Shown: in pieces, positions 22,314 to 33,616 of the stretch
How positions within the stretch are numbered: position 1 is the stretch's first letter
How the letters are laid out: each line of letters opens with the position of its first letter
Assembly: GCA_918026815.1 (NCBI GenBank)
Contig: CAKJVC010000021.1
Coordinates: forward strand, 310,001 to 374,000
DNA: 64,000 bases
Direction: 5' to 3'
Source: Chalara sp. BL73
Lineage: Eukaryota; Ascomycota; Leotiomycetes; Helotiales
Program-made: the position numbers and the translations under genes
Notes under the pieces: generated by a model
What the model saw: the letters and a program-made list of their open reading frames with translations, nothing else
Database searches by the model: none
What the model was told of the DNA's origin: nothing

Positions 22314-24227
22314 ATGCCATACCTCAAGGATATCGTAGGCATTGCCGCCTTTCTATTCATCTGTTACCTTGCATACATTAGACTCAACATTTCGAAGGCA
22401 GGTTGTCCGAAAATTCAAGCAACGGCTACAATAACACTGAATAGGAATTTGTTGTGCTGGCAAATCAACAAATACCCAAGCCACTACATGCGAGGCTCCA
22501 GTATAGATGGCCTCTTGCGGTTGATATAATCCTGAAAACATTTGCAGCAAATCGGAATAATCAACTCTTGAGACTGTTTGTAGAAGTCACAACTAAGCTT
22601 CCACACACCTTTGAGCAGAAATTACTGGGTGCTATTGGTATCAACACCCTTGACCCCAAGAACATCGAGTCTTTACTGAGCACTCAATTCGATGGCAAGT
22701 AACCATTGTTAGGGTGATAGAGAGAGTGACTCGCATTGTACTAATCTGAATATAGCGTTTACCTTCGGTGATAGAGCTAAGGTGTTCGCCCCATTGCTTG
22801 GTCAAGGGATATTTACCCAAGATGGTGATGGTGAGTAAACAAGGATCCTTCATACTCTATTTTCTTGCACTGCGATTGAGAGGCGTCAAAGATTCTTCAA
22901 TTTTCTTTTTAGTCGCTTGTCAAGAATATCAGGCTTAATATCTAGATTGGAAACGCTCGAGGGACCTTTTACGACCTTTATTTCTCAGCAATCGAGTCGA
23001 CCACTTCGTTCAAATAAGACAACATGTAGAGAAATTTGTATCAAACATCCCAGAAGGACAAATCGTCGACTTTCAACCGTTATTCTTTCGTTTAACTCTC
23101 GACACCACAACTTTCCTTCTCTTTGGTCGTGCTTTGCATGGATTAGGCTCTTATGATCCTGCATCAGAAGAATTCGCCGAGAGTTTCCGAGTTGCTCAGT
23201 CTTTCCTAGCTAGAAGAGCTCGTTTAGGTCCCTTCTATTGGCTTATTGGCGGCAAGGAATTCAACGACGCATGCGCGACAGTCCATAACTTCCTTGACGG
23301 GATTATTAAAGAAGCGGTGGCTACGTACCACTTGAACAAACCAGGTATTGACTATGGTTTTCTTGGATCGTTGATACAGTTCACCCAGGATCCAAAAGTC
23401 TTGCGCGATCAGACATTGAATGTTCTACTTGCTGGACGAGATACCACTGCTTGCTGCTTGACTTGGGCTCTGTAAGTGATATATCTCTATGGTGGGCTAG
23501 CGCTAAAATATTATAGGCGCCTCTTAGTCAAGCACCAGAATGTGCTTGCCAAACTTCGTAAGGAGATTAAAAGTATAGTTGGTGTCGGAGTTGGTACTCG
23601 ACATCCGGAACGTCATGACCTCAAGAAAATGAGATATTTGTCCTACGTGTTGAAGGAAGGTATTGCCACACCTTCTAGAAACATACAGGGATATGGCAGA
23701 GACTTATTATTTATAGTCCTTAGACTCTATCCTTCGGTGCCAGTCAACAATCGTGGTTGCGCTAAAACAACATTATTGCCGATAGGCGGTGGCAAAGACG
23801 GTACTTCACCTGTGTTAGTAAGGGCAGGCCAACCCGTAGGATATTGTCCATATGTGATGCATCGCCGAAAGGAGTTATATGGAAATGATGCCGAGAATTT
23901 CCGTCCTGAAAGATGGGATCCAGATGAAAATAATGAAGTGAATCTAAAAAGTATCGGATGGGGATGGCTTCCATTTAACGGTGGACCCCGAATTTGCCTA
24001 GGGCGTGGGCTATGGGCTGATCCATTCCTCAGAATATCATGCTGATAAGTTTTTTAGAAGAATTTGCTCTGCTGGAGTCGTCGTACGTCATAGTTAGACT
24101 ACTGCAAACATTCAGTAAGCTGGAGTACGATCCTACACGACCGATGCCCGAAGTTGGAGAGGAACGACAAGAGGTTACATTGGTTCTCCAAAGTGCCGAT
24201 GGGTGCTACGTTCGCGCAAGCTATTGA
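22314..24227 (+). CDS. Cytochrome P450, CYP52-like (fatty-acid or alkane hydroxylase type)
   Basis: Seven exons (22314-22397, 22445-22694, 22756-22830, 22946-23471, 23517-23659, 23717-24004, 24058-24227) give 511 residues. There is an N-terminal membrane anchor (about 8-24). The helix C motif WKRSRDLLRP, helix I AGRDTT (about 298-303), ExxR in KEVLRLYP (about 359-362), FRPERW (about 418), and the haem-binding FNGGPRICLG with Cys453 are all present, followed by EFALLESSYVIVRLLQTF typical of CYP52 relatives. CYP52 enzymes are ER-bound and oxidise terminal carbons of fatty acids and alkanes. At first sight the locus looks broken, but all junctions hold frame once two introns with GC donors (22398 and 22695) are accepted. 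The first of these junctions is the least certain. A ceramide synthase gene follows on the same strand. Confidence 0.88.
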
Positions 24228-25468
24228 TGTGTAAAGTAGAAACCAATCGATGTGCAAACCTTACTTTATTGCGCGCTTCCTATCGTGAGGCGTTCTATGT
24301 ACCTGCGAACCATCTTCAGATATAGTCTCTCTCAGATACCATTCCTTGCTTCTAGCTTCCTATAAATCGCCCTATACTGTTGCGTTTTATCATTCCCAAC
24401 ACCTGTCCTCGGTACTGAATGCCTCTACTTCTGCACTATCACTGAATATCCTAAATTCTTCCAGCATCATCATATATGGTTTGTAGCATGCTCAGTTTTG
24501 CCATCGACAGCCGTTACTTTAAGTGTAACGAAAGTATAGGATGTTTACGTAATTTTACTTCGCTCTTCGGAGTCTGACTTGCTAATGATTGTATGGTGTT
24601 AATCGCATAGGGACATTGCCAGAAAATTGACTACTTACAAAAAGGTAGTGACGAGGGCTCATCATGTCCATCAGGTTGCGAGGATGTGTTGCCTTTTAGC
24701 ATTTACGTTAGTCACTGACGCACTTTATAGTGTTTAGCAGAAAATGTATCAAAGAACAACCTACAATTCCATCTTTGGCGCGAAGCGGCTGGACCATTGA
24801 GAAGCATGGCGCCAATAATGCCAAGCAACACCGTAAGTATTGCAGCTCCGATGTTCAATGATGTGATGCTGAAGGAGCGGATGATAGTTTGAAGATCTAA
24901 AACCATCTGATAGAGGAAGTGAGTCTGCTGATAAAGAGAATTGAGGTGTTCCACGGTTTGGTGTTTATTTCGCTTGCAATATCAACACCAGTAAGGGTGG
25001 GTTACACACCTTGGTCAAGAAAGATGATCCTGAGTCCGAGTATCTCTGTATGGTAGAAGAACCTGGGGCATAGGGAAAGAGAGGTAAGAGGGGAGTTTGT
25101 AACGACAACTTTCTGTGATTGAGACTGGCGGGTCGCTGGAAGGCATGTTACGCTTTAAGCAGCCTAGATTCAAAACCAAATGATTGATAATAGACAACAG
25201 ATAACCACTGACTATTTCATTATATTCACCGTGTCATTGCCACTCTGCATGCCGCTATTCCACTTTCGTCTGTATACGCACGGAAACATATCCTTCGAGT
25301 GTCACAGCCGCTCGTGAAACCTCTGGCACTGAAAATTTACACACATGACCTCTCCTATTTCCTCACACACACTCTCTCTTTTACTGATTTGCCGCCTACA
25401 TAAAAGTTCTCAGATATTCATTTTAACGGTATAGTGTCAACACTGTGCGACCACGGTGCCCGAACCGT
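24228..25468. other. Intergenic with possible small membrane-protein exon
   Basis: On the minus strand, 24954-24712 is an open stretch of 80 codons with one clear hydrophobic segment (ITSLNIGAAILTVLLGIIGA) and a stop. It has no ATG. Another open stretch lies upstream on the same strand (about 25150-25015), and a GT-AG junction could join them, but no start codon was found. This could be a small single-pass membrane protein gene or a relic. Nothing else was seen. Confidence 0.3.
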
Positions 25469-27025
25469 ATGTCTCAACACATTCATATCAGAAGCTTCCA
25501 GCTCAGGCTCAGTCTTCCACAAAATATATTACAGTAAAGCCTCTTATCCAATACCGCGATTCCACGCCTTATTTATACCTGGATTGGTTCTCAAGGAATC
25601 AGATTGGTACGCATTCACCAAACATGGAAGACCAGAGTTCACGCAATATTTATCCTGTTTCTAGCTTGTACTCTTTCCTTCCTTGGATCCGTCATCCTCT
25701 TACAGACTCTTGCGAAGCCCTTTCGAGCATACACAGGCAGATTCCTCTACCTTTCGTACGCTCGACCAGCAACTAGTAGCTACCAACAAGGGATTGATGA
25801 TATCTATTACGTGATCGCTTGGGTGGTCAACTTCACTGCTCTGCGAGCGATTACAATAGAGTGGATTCTGCGACCCATTTCCGGATACCTTGGGGTGTCA
25901 GAAAGAAACCGTCTGCGTTTTGCAGAGCAAGGGTGGCTTGTGGTGTACTATGGAATATTCTGGACGATGGGCATTGTGTGTGAATTATGGGTATTACCTT
26001 TTCAATAAGCATCCGCTTACATGCTCACTCTAGTTTCTGTGGATCAACTCAGATTACTGGCTCGACAAGAAAGCTATCTGGGCTATCTGGCCGTCGCGAG
26101 ATATGTCTGGTCTCTTCAAATGGTACAACCTTGCTCAGCTAGCCTTTTGGGTTCAGCAGATTCTAGTCATCCACATGGAGAAGAGAAGGAAAGACCATGC
26201 TCAGATGCTCACCCACCATATAATAATTTGCACCCTAATCTCCGTCACCTATGTCTATCGATATACACGTGCTGCCAATGTCGTGCTTTGTCTTATGGAT
26301 GTTGTTGATCTTATTCTTCCAGTGGGTGTATACTATTGATATGTCAAAATATATCACGCATCTTGCTGACTTACATTTGTGCTCTCCTCCAGATCGCCAA
26401 AATCCTCCGGTATCTTTGCTACGAAACGGCTTGCAACATTGCGTTTGGACTGTTTGTTATATTGTGGTTTCTGGCGCGCCATGTTATGTATCTACAACTT
26501 TGCTATGGGATCTATTCTGGCGTCCCGGGGAATGACACCATGCTGTTTGGTTGTTACCAAGGCGGATCGCGTCAAAGACTGGACATGCCGCCGCAACCTG
26601 ACTACTTCTCACATTTACTTTGGCCATTTAAATCTGCGGATGGAGTCATTTGCCTGAATAGAGAAGTAAAGTGGATCTTCCTTGTCATGTTAGGATTTGT
26701 TCAGGCTCTCAGCATGATTTGGTTCACCATGATTTTAAAAGTCATAGCTGGGATCCTGGTAGGGAAGAGCTTGGAAGACACTCGGAGTGAGGATGAAGTT
26801 GAGGACGATAACACAGAAATAGATTCTGCAACGGATGTAAAAAGGCAAATGAATGTGATGGATCTGAATGTATGTGTGAGCTCTGGCGAGATGGGAGGAA
26901 CAACTGGTGCTCTAGTGAATCCTGGTCTAAAGCCAAGGTTTACGAATATAACAAGGCGGTCTGGGGCCTTGGAGAAGGAGATCCTGGCAAGGATTGGCTG
27001 CGAAAACCTCAATAGAAATGGTTAG
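25469..27025 (+). CDS. Ceramide synthase (LAG1/LAC1, TLC domain) paralogue with in-frame stop near 5' end
   Basis: Three exons (25469-25975, 26034-26321, 26393-27025) encode a TLC-domain protein of about 474 residues. Landmarks are YQQGIDDIYYVIAWVV, FAEQGWLVVYYGIFWTMGI, the catalytic-type double His in MLTHHIIICTLISVTYVYR, the acidic DVVDLILP segment, several membrane helices, and an acidic C-terminal tail. Ceramide synthases N-acylate sphingoid bases in the ER. The only ATG in frame at the 5' end (25469) is followed after 22 codons by TAA (25535-25537); everything after it is open. Either this is a recent nonsense mutation or the true first exon lies elsewhere, with an acceptor near 25535-25540. 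As read, it would not make full-length protein from that ATG. Housekeeping ceramide synthases are expected elsewhere in the genome. It sits next to a CYP52-like P450. Confidence 0.8.
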
Positions 27026-27138
27026 TACTAGCCGAGGATAGAGTTTGTTCATAGATATTATGAAGGATAAATATTATACTTATATACTACTTCTGATCAC
27101 TGCTCAACCAATAGTAGAAAATAAATTAAGATAAATGT

Positions 27139-27816
27139 TTACACTTGTAGTAACTTCAAATAGCTGTATCTCAGTATTTTATATATTGCACATAAGGCTA
27201 TTAGCCGTACGTAGAGGCTGTGAAGACTATCCTGTCTAAGGGGAAAGGTATGTCTCGCTCTAGGATCAATCCTGAAATTCTCCCAGAGAGCCCGCATGTA
27301 AGAAGTCTCAATCTCTCTGAGAATGGGTTCCATGATCTTTGCCATAGCTTTTGAGGCGTCAGGGGGATGATAGAACGGTATCCGAGAAACATGCTAATGG
27401 ATGACTTGCGTATCGAACGCTCCATGAAATACTTATCTTCCCATCCATCCAAAGTCGGTGGATAAATTTCAGAGAGCGGAGAGGAGAAAATTTGAAGCAA
27501 TGTGGAGATATCGCATTGCAGATCTGTTTTATCGTATACGGTGGGATTCCGAAGCGTAGAGGCGGATTAAAAGCCCCTACGGCTAGTCGGAAATGATTAG
27601 CTCTATGTCTTATAAAGTGATTACTCTGTGGCACACGAGATTAGCGGAAGATACATACCATTTGGCTTTGCTTAGAGGCAATAGGATATAGGTATGTCTC
27701 TCATTAATCACTTTGAGGAATCTTTTGTCTTGGATGTCTCTAGGAAACGAGATGTTTATGTCTTGCATGACCCGAAATTTGGGCGGCACGAGAGTCCAGG
27801 ATCTTATGGCTGGCAT
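27139..27816 (-). pseudogene. Degenerate gene of unknown family
   Basis: Minus-strand segments with protein-like composition appear in changing frames. From ATG 27816 there are 50 codons (PPKFRVMQDINISFPRDIQD ...) ending at a good donor (TGGTATGT at about 27662). The segment at 27500-27350 includes GWEDKYFMERSIRKSSISMF. A shifted frame then runs to 27139 with KIMEPILREIETSYMRAL. No set of splice sites joins them without a stop or shift. I recognise no family. It is most likely a decayed gene. The rest of 27026-28010 holds nothing else. Confidence 0.35.
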
Positions 27817-28010
27817 AACTTTGGATTACCGATATAGTATGAGTATTGATGCTCGATTTTCTTTTAGGACACTTTGCAATTCTGCTTAGGTTACCTATAT
27901 TCTATAGTTTTATGATACTATTAAAGGTCTATTACTAGCCTTTATTGCTTTTAATATCAGGGACTAACATTCCTGGCCCTTTGGAGCACACGACCCACAG
28001 CGGAAGAGCC

Positions 28011-28967
28011 TCAATTTTCGAGTGGCATGGTGATCACATCACTTGGTCCTTTGATGTTCTTTCGTGCCCAAGTACGAACATCTTCTGTCTCAATGCCTTG
28101 CTGAGAATTGAACGTTTTGCTCATGTTCCAAGCGAGGCCTTTTCCGGATGCGAATACGACTCGATACTTTTTCACACCGTTGTCCGGATCCCTCTCCAGC
28201 TCTTCTCTTAGGTACTCCTTGGTCCACAGCTCTCTCCTGACTTGCCTTCCAATAACCTCCTCGATCACATCGGCTAATCGACCATAATTGATAGTCTCTC
28301 CAGCGGTGAACACAACTTGGTTATTGATTTTCGGCTCCGTGAACACGATCTCGGCAGTCAACTTCCCAATATCAAATGGAGTCGTTACCGTGACCTCATC
28401 ATTCCAAGACCCCAGCGCCCTCACCACGCCCTCACCACTATCTAGATCAACAACTCCGAAATACGACTCGAAAAGGAAACTCGTAAACATCCCTGTGCTC
28501 ACTATTACCCATTTCACTCTTTCTTGGCCACGAAGAAGGTCCCGTACATCAAGCTGCTCATCAAAGACATCCTGCCCGCTGCCACGGCCAATAACATCAT
28601 AGTCAACACCAAACTGCCAAGGAAAGTATCTTTGTACTCCAGCTTCAAGCACTGCTTTACATAGCTTGACTTGAGAGCCAGGCCCGGATGCAAAACCTAA
28701 GCAGGAGATGATCGTGTCGTATGGTTTGAACAGGTTGGCTAGTTCTGAAGATGATGATGAGGAAACATCACCAGGGAGAATGCATACTCCGAGCGATTTG
28801 AGGTGTGCTATTTCTGTAGCTTTGGAGGGAGAGGAGGAGGCGATGGTCAGGGGGCGGAGGAGGACTGTGAGGGTTGTGGCGGGCAGCTTGCGCTGGGCCA
28901 GGGCGACAAGCATTGCCATGCCCAGTTCTCCTGCTCCGAGGACGAGGATCGAGTCTGCGGATGCCAT
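28011..28967 (-). CDS. NmrA-like/isoflavone-reductase-type NAD(P)-binding protein
   Basis: A single exon gives 318 residues. It begins MASADSILVLGAGELGMAML, a Rossmann glycine-rich motif of the atypical short-chain dehydrogenase class (GxGxxG). A mid-region KWVIVSTGMFTSFLF and FTEPKINNQVVFTAG fit the NmrA/PCBER-like fold in which the nucleotide domain is followed by a small substrate domain. Members are NADPH-dependent reductases of aromatic substrates or redox-sensing regulators; the substrate cannot be told from sequence. It is cytosolic, with no signal peptide or membrane helix. Fungal genomes contain many such paralogues, often beside secondary-metabolism genes. The start is the first ATG and gives the motif at the correct distance from the N-terminus. 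Confidence 0.85.
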   Translation of the reverse strand: MASADSILVLGAGELGMAMLVALAQRKLPATTLTVLLRPLTIASSSPSKATEIAHLKSLGVCILPGDVSSSSSSELANLFKPYDTIISCLGFASGPGSQVKLCKAVLEAGVQRYFPWQFGVDYDVIGRGSGQDVFDEQLDVRDLLRGQERVKWVIVSTGMFTSFLFESYFGVVDLDSGEGVVRALGSWNDEVTVTTPFDIGKLTAEIVFTEPKINNQVVFTAGETINYGRLADVIEEVIGRQVRRELWTKEYLREELERDPDNGVKKYRVVFASGKGLAWNMSKTFNSQQGIETEDVRTWARKNIKGPSDVITMPLEN

Positions 28968-29742
28968 TTTGAAGGGTACAACGTTCAGTTATCCAATTTT
29001 GAAATAATATACTGCCAAGTTGCTTCGTCACTGCTTTTGTCAACGATGTTTCTTGGGTATTTAGATGTTTAGATATCAGGTGTTTCAGCGCGCATGACAT
29101 ATGGTAAGTGATGGGATGAAGCAAGAACGGCGAGGAAGTAAGGCTCTAGAAGTTTTAGGTTGATATACCCTTTGGAAGACTCCACCTTGGCTTAATCCCG
29201 AGAGAATAGAGCTGACAAATGGTCATGGTCACGTGCTTGGCAGCTTTACATAACTTATGTAACTCATAGTTTGAGGGGCAAAATAGGCAATAAAGCTTTG
29301 ATATTCATAGATCCTGTATTCAAATTGGTTAGTTATCAGTCTGATTCAAGTATTTGTTGACGGGCTTGTGGACTTCCGGCAAAAAAAGGAAATTAAAAAA
29401 TACAGAAAGAATGGCGGTCAGTGTGCGTATATCAAGGTTTGAATAGATAAAGTATAGGTTATTTTACGGCTTTCATAGTTGGAGTTTTGAAGGCGTAGAT
29501 GGCTGGAGCAGAAGGGAGTTAGCTTATTTTAACAGCAGAGCACATATTATAATGTGATTGTACTTGTTTATGCCAGAATGCATGTACGCCTGACTCATAC
29601 GCTAGGGATGGACAATGATATTTCGCTATTTCGCTATGCAAATGGCTCTGGCTACAGCAGAAAGTACGGAAGTATATTTCTTAGGTGAGGAGGAAAGAGT
29701 TTATAACCTATAAAAATTGGCTTTGTATCACAAGTTATTAGT
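28968..29742. other. Intergenic
   Basis: Promoter side of the NmrA-like gene and 3' side of HIS7. AT-rich; no gene recognised. Confidence 0.5.
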
Positions 29743-31448
29743 CTATAGCTCGCTTTCGAATTGTCTAACCATCAATCCATTGTCACCAAGAAAGTCCTTA
29801 ACTTGTTTCACCGTATACTCGCCTCTATGGAACATGCCTGCACCAAGCGCAGCATCCGTTGTCGTCTTCGCGAAGACTTCCTCAAAGTGTTGTGGGTTCC
29901 CGGCTCCACTGGAAGCAATAACTGGTATACTAATTGCACTCTTAACTTGCTTGATAAGCTCGAGGTCAAACCCGCTGTTTGTGCCGTCCTTGTCGATGCA
30001 ATTCAGCAGGATCTCGCCGGCACCCATGGCCTCACATGCCGTCACGAGTTCGACAACATCCATATCGCGTGTTTCACGTCCGCCTTTAATGGTGCATGCG
30101 TACCAGCAGTAGGTCTCACTGTTGGGACCGGCGAATTTTGTGGGTATTATGCTGTGGCGTGTCTCCGAGGGGTCCAAGACGTAAACACGCTTAGGGTCGA
30201 CGCTTACTACTACTGCTTGGTTACCATACGCTTTGGAAATCTGCTCGATGGCTGTGTTGCCGGATAGCTGTTTGTCGGCGGCTAAGTACTCTTCTGCTGC
30301 TATGACAGCATCCGATCCGATAGAGACTTTATCGGCACCGCTTTTGAAATACATGGTTGCGATCTGTAATGCGGATATTTTGGTCCCATCCGTATCTGTT
30401 GTATCTCTAATACCACCGCCGATCGTCAATGGTACAAACACGGTTTCCGACGTTCTCCGTAAAATTTCAAGCATAGGTAAATCTGCCAGAGGACAATCTC
30501 GAAAGCTTGTGATGTTGAGGAATGTGACCTCGTCTGCTCCTTGCTCGTAATATTTCTGCGCCATTTCCACAGGTTTCCCAAGATTTCGCACATTGCCCCC
30601 ATCTGTCTTCTCTCGCACGTCGTATTGGTCACCTTTCGTTACAACAAGGTCGCCTTGGTCGTTTGTCCGGACATCTAGACATGCGATGACTCTTCGAGTG
30701 AGACCCTCCTTCAATTCCTTGATTACCGCATCTGCTCCGCTACCACCCTCGAATTTGCCATCTAAGAAGGCTTTTATTACCCTCAATCCGGCGATACCAC
30801 TCTTCTCCGGGTGGAATTGGGTCGCTAGAACATTTCGTTTCGCAACGGCACCGACGAATTCCTCATCGCCATATCTTGCTGTCGCAACAGTCCAGCCTTG
30901 ACTTTCAAGCTCTCCTTCTCGATAAGGTACTTTGTATGAGTGAACATAGTAATATTTGGAGCTTGGCCTCAACCCATATACAGATTTGCTATTCGTATTC
31001 GCGCTGTTCCAACCAATGTGTGGTACGGCTTTCGACGTCGGATCGAAGCGATCAAGTTTCCCTTTGATGATTCCTAGTCCCAAAACATCTGGATCTTCGG
31101 CAGAGCCGTCAAATAAAGCTTGCAGGCCGACACATATCCCCATAAATGGTTTGCCAGACTCTATGTGTTTCCGTATGGCAGGAAGATAACCCGCGGATGA
31201 GAATTGGGATAGACAATGTCCAAAGTGGCCAACGCCTGGGAGTATCAATTTCTAGCAGAATGCCTGGGTTAACACATATGAGCATATTACATAGCTGAAA
31301 TGCAGGGGGAAGCGATAGCACTCACATCTGCCTTTGCGACATCTTCTGGGGATTTGATCCATTCAACTGTGTAGCCTACTTTCTCGATGGCATTGACTAG
31401 ACTACGGACGTTGCCTGCAACATAGTCTAGTAGGTATACCTTCGACAT
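29743..31448 (-). CDS. HIS7: Imidazole glycerol phosphate synthase, bifunctional glutaminase/cyclase
   Basis: Two exons (31448-31326, 31251-29743) give 543 residues, close to the yeast His7 length. The N-terminal HisH-type class I glutamine amidotransferase has the oxyanion strand [11 protein letters not shown], nucleophile Cys81 in GICVGLQ, and the His/Glu pair in TQFHPEKSG. The C-terminal HisF-type (beta/alpha)8 cyclase begins [20 protein letters not shown] and has [15 protein letters not shown] and [15 protein letters not shown]. The enzyme converts PRFAR and glutamine to imidazole glycerol phosphate and AICAR, linking histidine and purine synthesis. The intron sits in the early amidotransferase region and is phase 0. 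A Gcn4/CpcA-type TGACTCA site lies about 60 bases upstream of the ATG. It is a housekeeping gene with no linked pathway partner here. Confidence 0.97.
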
Positions 31449-31507
31449 GTTGTGGAATGCTGTGTAGCGTCGCTGAGGAAGGGAGAATGACTGACTGAAT
31501 AGAGAGG

Positions 31508-31514
31508 TGACTCA
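31508..31514. promoter_or_regulatory. Gcn4/CpcA-type site (TGACTCA) upstream of HIS7
   Basis: An exact palindromic-type TGACTCA lies 60 bases before the HIS7 start codon. Amino-acid biosynthesis genes in fungi are commonly activated through this element by the bZIP factor Gcn4/CpcA under cross-pathway control. The assignment rests on sequence and position. Confidence 0.6.
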
Positions 31515-32135
31515 AAATTTTGAACTTTATCTCATGCCCCGCACTGAATTTCTGCAGGGGACCAGCTTTCGCTTATCCCAGGACTAAGAAAAGGGGGAGG
31601 GGAACGAGAAGCTCAGTGGTGATTCAGGACGAAGCGCTTTCTGGATAAACAAATGGTTTAAATAGCTTATCAAATTTGTTGATTAATTTGTGGTTACTTA
31701 AGAAGCTCTAGAAAAAGAAAGTGAATTGATCTTCCTGACTTGCAGATTGCCATATTTCGTAGAACGCTCTGTGATGTAAAGTTTATGGGCCAAACCCTAA
31801 GTGACGTCTGACTTACCCTGTGCATTCGTTCGTGTGAAATCAACTTTTTTGGCCTGTCAAACGCTATATTTATTCCTCCAGGTCGCCAATATACGGCAAT
31901 CTTTCTCATTGGAAGATTTCTTGCAAGGATTCAAATTGACCTTACATTAATCCCTAGTCTATGCTCGCCTGCTCTTCCGAGCTTTCGTATTTAGGGTATT
32001 TTCCACTGTCCAGGTACCTCAGTAGGGTATATGTAGCGAAGAAACCGGGACTTCCCTCTCCCTGGTCCGATCCGTTTTTCTTCCTCACTATATGAATCTC
32101 TTCCATGGGGTCCCCGCCGCACACCTAACTCATTT
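31515..32135. other. Intergenic
   Basis: Upstream region of HIS7 and 3' region of the isomerase gene. No gene seen; the open frame at 31694-31909 has no support. Confidence 0.5.
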
Positions 32136-32659
32136 CTATTTGTTTGAATTCCTGAGGTCATAATCGTTGATAGCCTGAACCTTCACTGCAGACGCGGAAT
32201 TCTGCTGCGCGTCAGTAACCACGTTCCACAAACCACAAAACTACATACTGGATCAAAGGTGTATCCCAACCACTCCTTCACTAGCCTTCTCGCAAGCTCA
32301 ATCCCGATCACCCTCTGCCCCAAGCACAGTACTTGTGCATCATTACTGAGCACTGCTCTTTCGACGCTGAAGCTATCATGCGCAGTTACAGCCCGGATAC
32401 CAGTGACTTTGTTAGCCGCGATCGCAACACCCATTCCAGTCCCGCAAATCAGTAATGCGCGGTCTGCCTTTCCCCCCGCAACCAGCGTCGCGGCATCTAC
32501 AGCATAGTGAGGATATGCGGTCTTGTCTGAGGCGGTTTTTGGACCGACATCGACTACGGATGCTACGCGGGGGTCGGCCTCGAGATCCTTCGTGATTTGC
32601 GCTTTGTAGTCAAAGCCAGCGTCATCACCACCAAGTGCAATACGGAGGAGTCCTGGCAT
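32136..32659 (-). CDS. RpiB/LacAB-family sugar-phosphate isomerase (candidate erythrulose-4-phosphate isomerase)
   Basis: Two exons (32659-32249, 32204-32136) give 159 residues, the normal RpiB length. The N-terminal [10 protein letters not shown] phosphate/substrate loop, the nucleophile Cys72 in [36 protein letters not shown] and the C-terminal EWLGYTFDP are all in place. The second exon adds a typical [14 protein letters not shown] tail; without splicing the ORF would end in unrelated residues, so the intron is real. RpiB enzymes interconvert ribose-5-P and ribulose-5-P, while fungal and bacterial relatives in erythritol clusters (Yarrowia EYI2, Brucella EryI) isomerise tetrulose phosphates to erythrose-4-P. 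The nearby kinase, reductase, transporter and regulator favour a catabolic role. The precise substrate is inferred. Confidence 0.92.
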
Positions 32660-33616
32660 CTTAAGTTCGCAGAATTAAGGATAATAATTAAGAAACTGGG
32701 AGAGATCCTACGAGGTAATATTGAAGGGCACCAGAAGATATTGAACGTGCGGAAACGCGTTCAACATTTTATTTCTCCGTCTTCAAATCTCGAGACTGGC
32801 TAACTCGATTCTATTATGACAACTCGGGTAAATTGGGCAATGTATTCAGCCGGGAGCTTTACAACACGATACCTGAATGCTTGGGCTGCGTCTCGAGGCA
32901 CCTTCAAGGGTGGGGTAGCACACTCAACCTTGTCCAGATGTCTGGAGTCTCCCCAGCCCCCATCCTTAATAGCCAAGTTCAACATTTGGAGACCAGGTGA
33001 CCACGGAATATCCCATTCTGCTAGCGATTATCTTGCGCGATCCTAATTAATGTTCCTGACGGCCAGGTGCGTGCGATATGAGGAAGGCAAAACCGTGTGT
33101 TTTGGATATAAGGTGGGTAATCAGGCTTCCGTGTAGGACCAATATTGCTCTGGCTGGTAAACTTTACGAGAAAGTCATCGGAGATTGCAACAAAAGGAAA
33201 GCTGTTCTGGATTGTGGGGCTGAGCTTGAAGTAGTTACGAGAGCTTGCAGTTCAGTTACAGTAATGCTGCGCCCGAAATCTGGCAAGCTTAATTGCTTCT
33301 GAGGCCAATTTGGAGCTGCGGGTGATGCGGGCCTTTCATAGATGCCTCATTGTGTTCAGCAATGTGCCGAAGGCGCATCCCTTTCGAAATGTCTTACCAC
33401 TACTGAATAGATGTAGATATGACGATCCTCTCTTCGGCTGACCTCCAAACTACGCTAAGCCTACTAGCGTCTGTGTAGTGGTAGAAAGTGATTCACTATA
33501 GTCATAGCGACAACCTGGTGTGGAGAAGGTTTGTTTGGAGTAAGTCAGGTTCTCATTCCCCTTTTTAATCTTTACTATAACTCCGCCCCAGCACTGTTCT
33601 GGCGATTGCCCTAAAA
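32660..33616. other. Intergenic between isomerase and reductase
   Basis: Both flanking genes are on the minus strand. Open frames on both strands at 32800-33046 overlap one another; the minus one (about 60 codons, ending at 32800) has protein-like sequence (NLAIKDGGWGDSRHLDKVEC) but no family I recognise and no partner exon. Possibly a relic; otherwise this is the isomerase promoter. No further gene. Confidence 0.4.

Noticed and set aside
22266..24227. P450 locus first read as a pseudogene because of stops and frame changes
   Set aside because: All motifs join in frame with six introns, two using GC donors, giving a normal 511-residue protein.
24712..25197. Complete small membrane-protein gene
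   Set aside because: Open segments lack ATG starts; initial codons are GTG or TTG, and no spliced model gave a start.
30233..30901. Plus-strand frames inside HIS7
   Set aside because: Antisense shadows of a conserved gene.
32183..32248. Isomerase ORF ending with an unusual hydrophobic tail
   Set aside because: A GT-AG intron at 32205-32248 removes it and adds a family-typical C-terminus.
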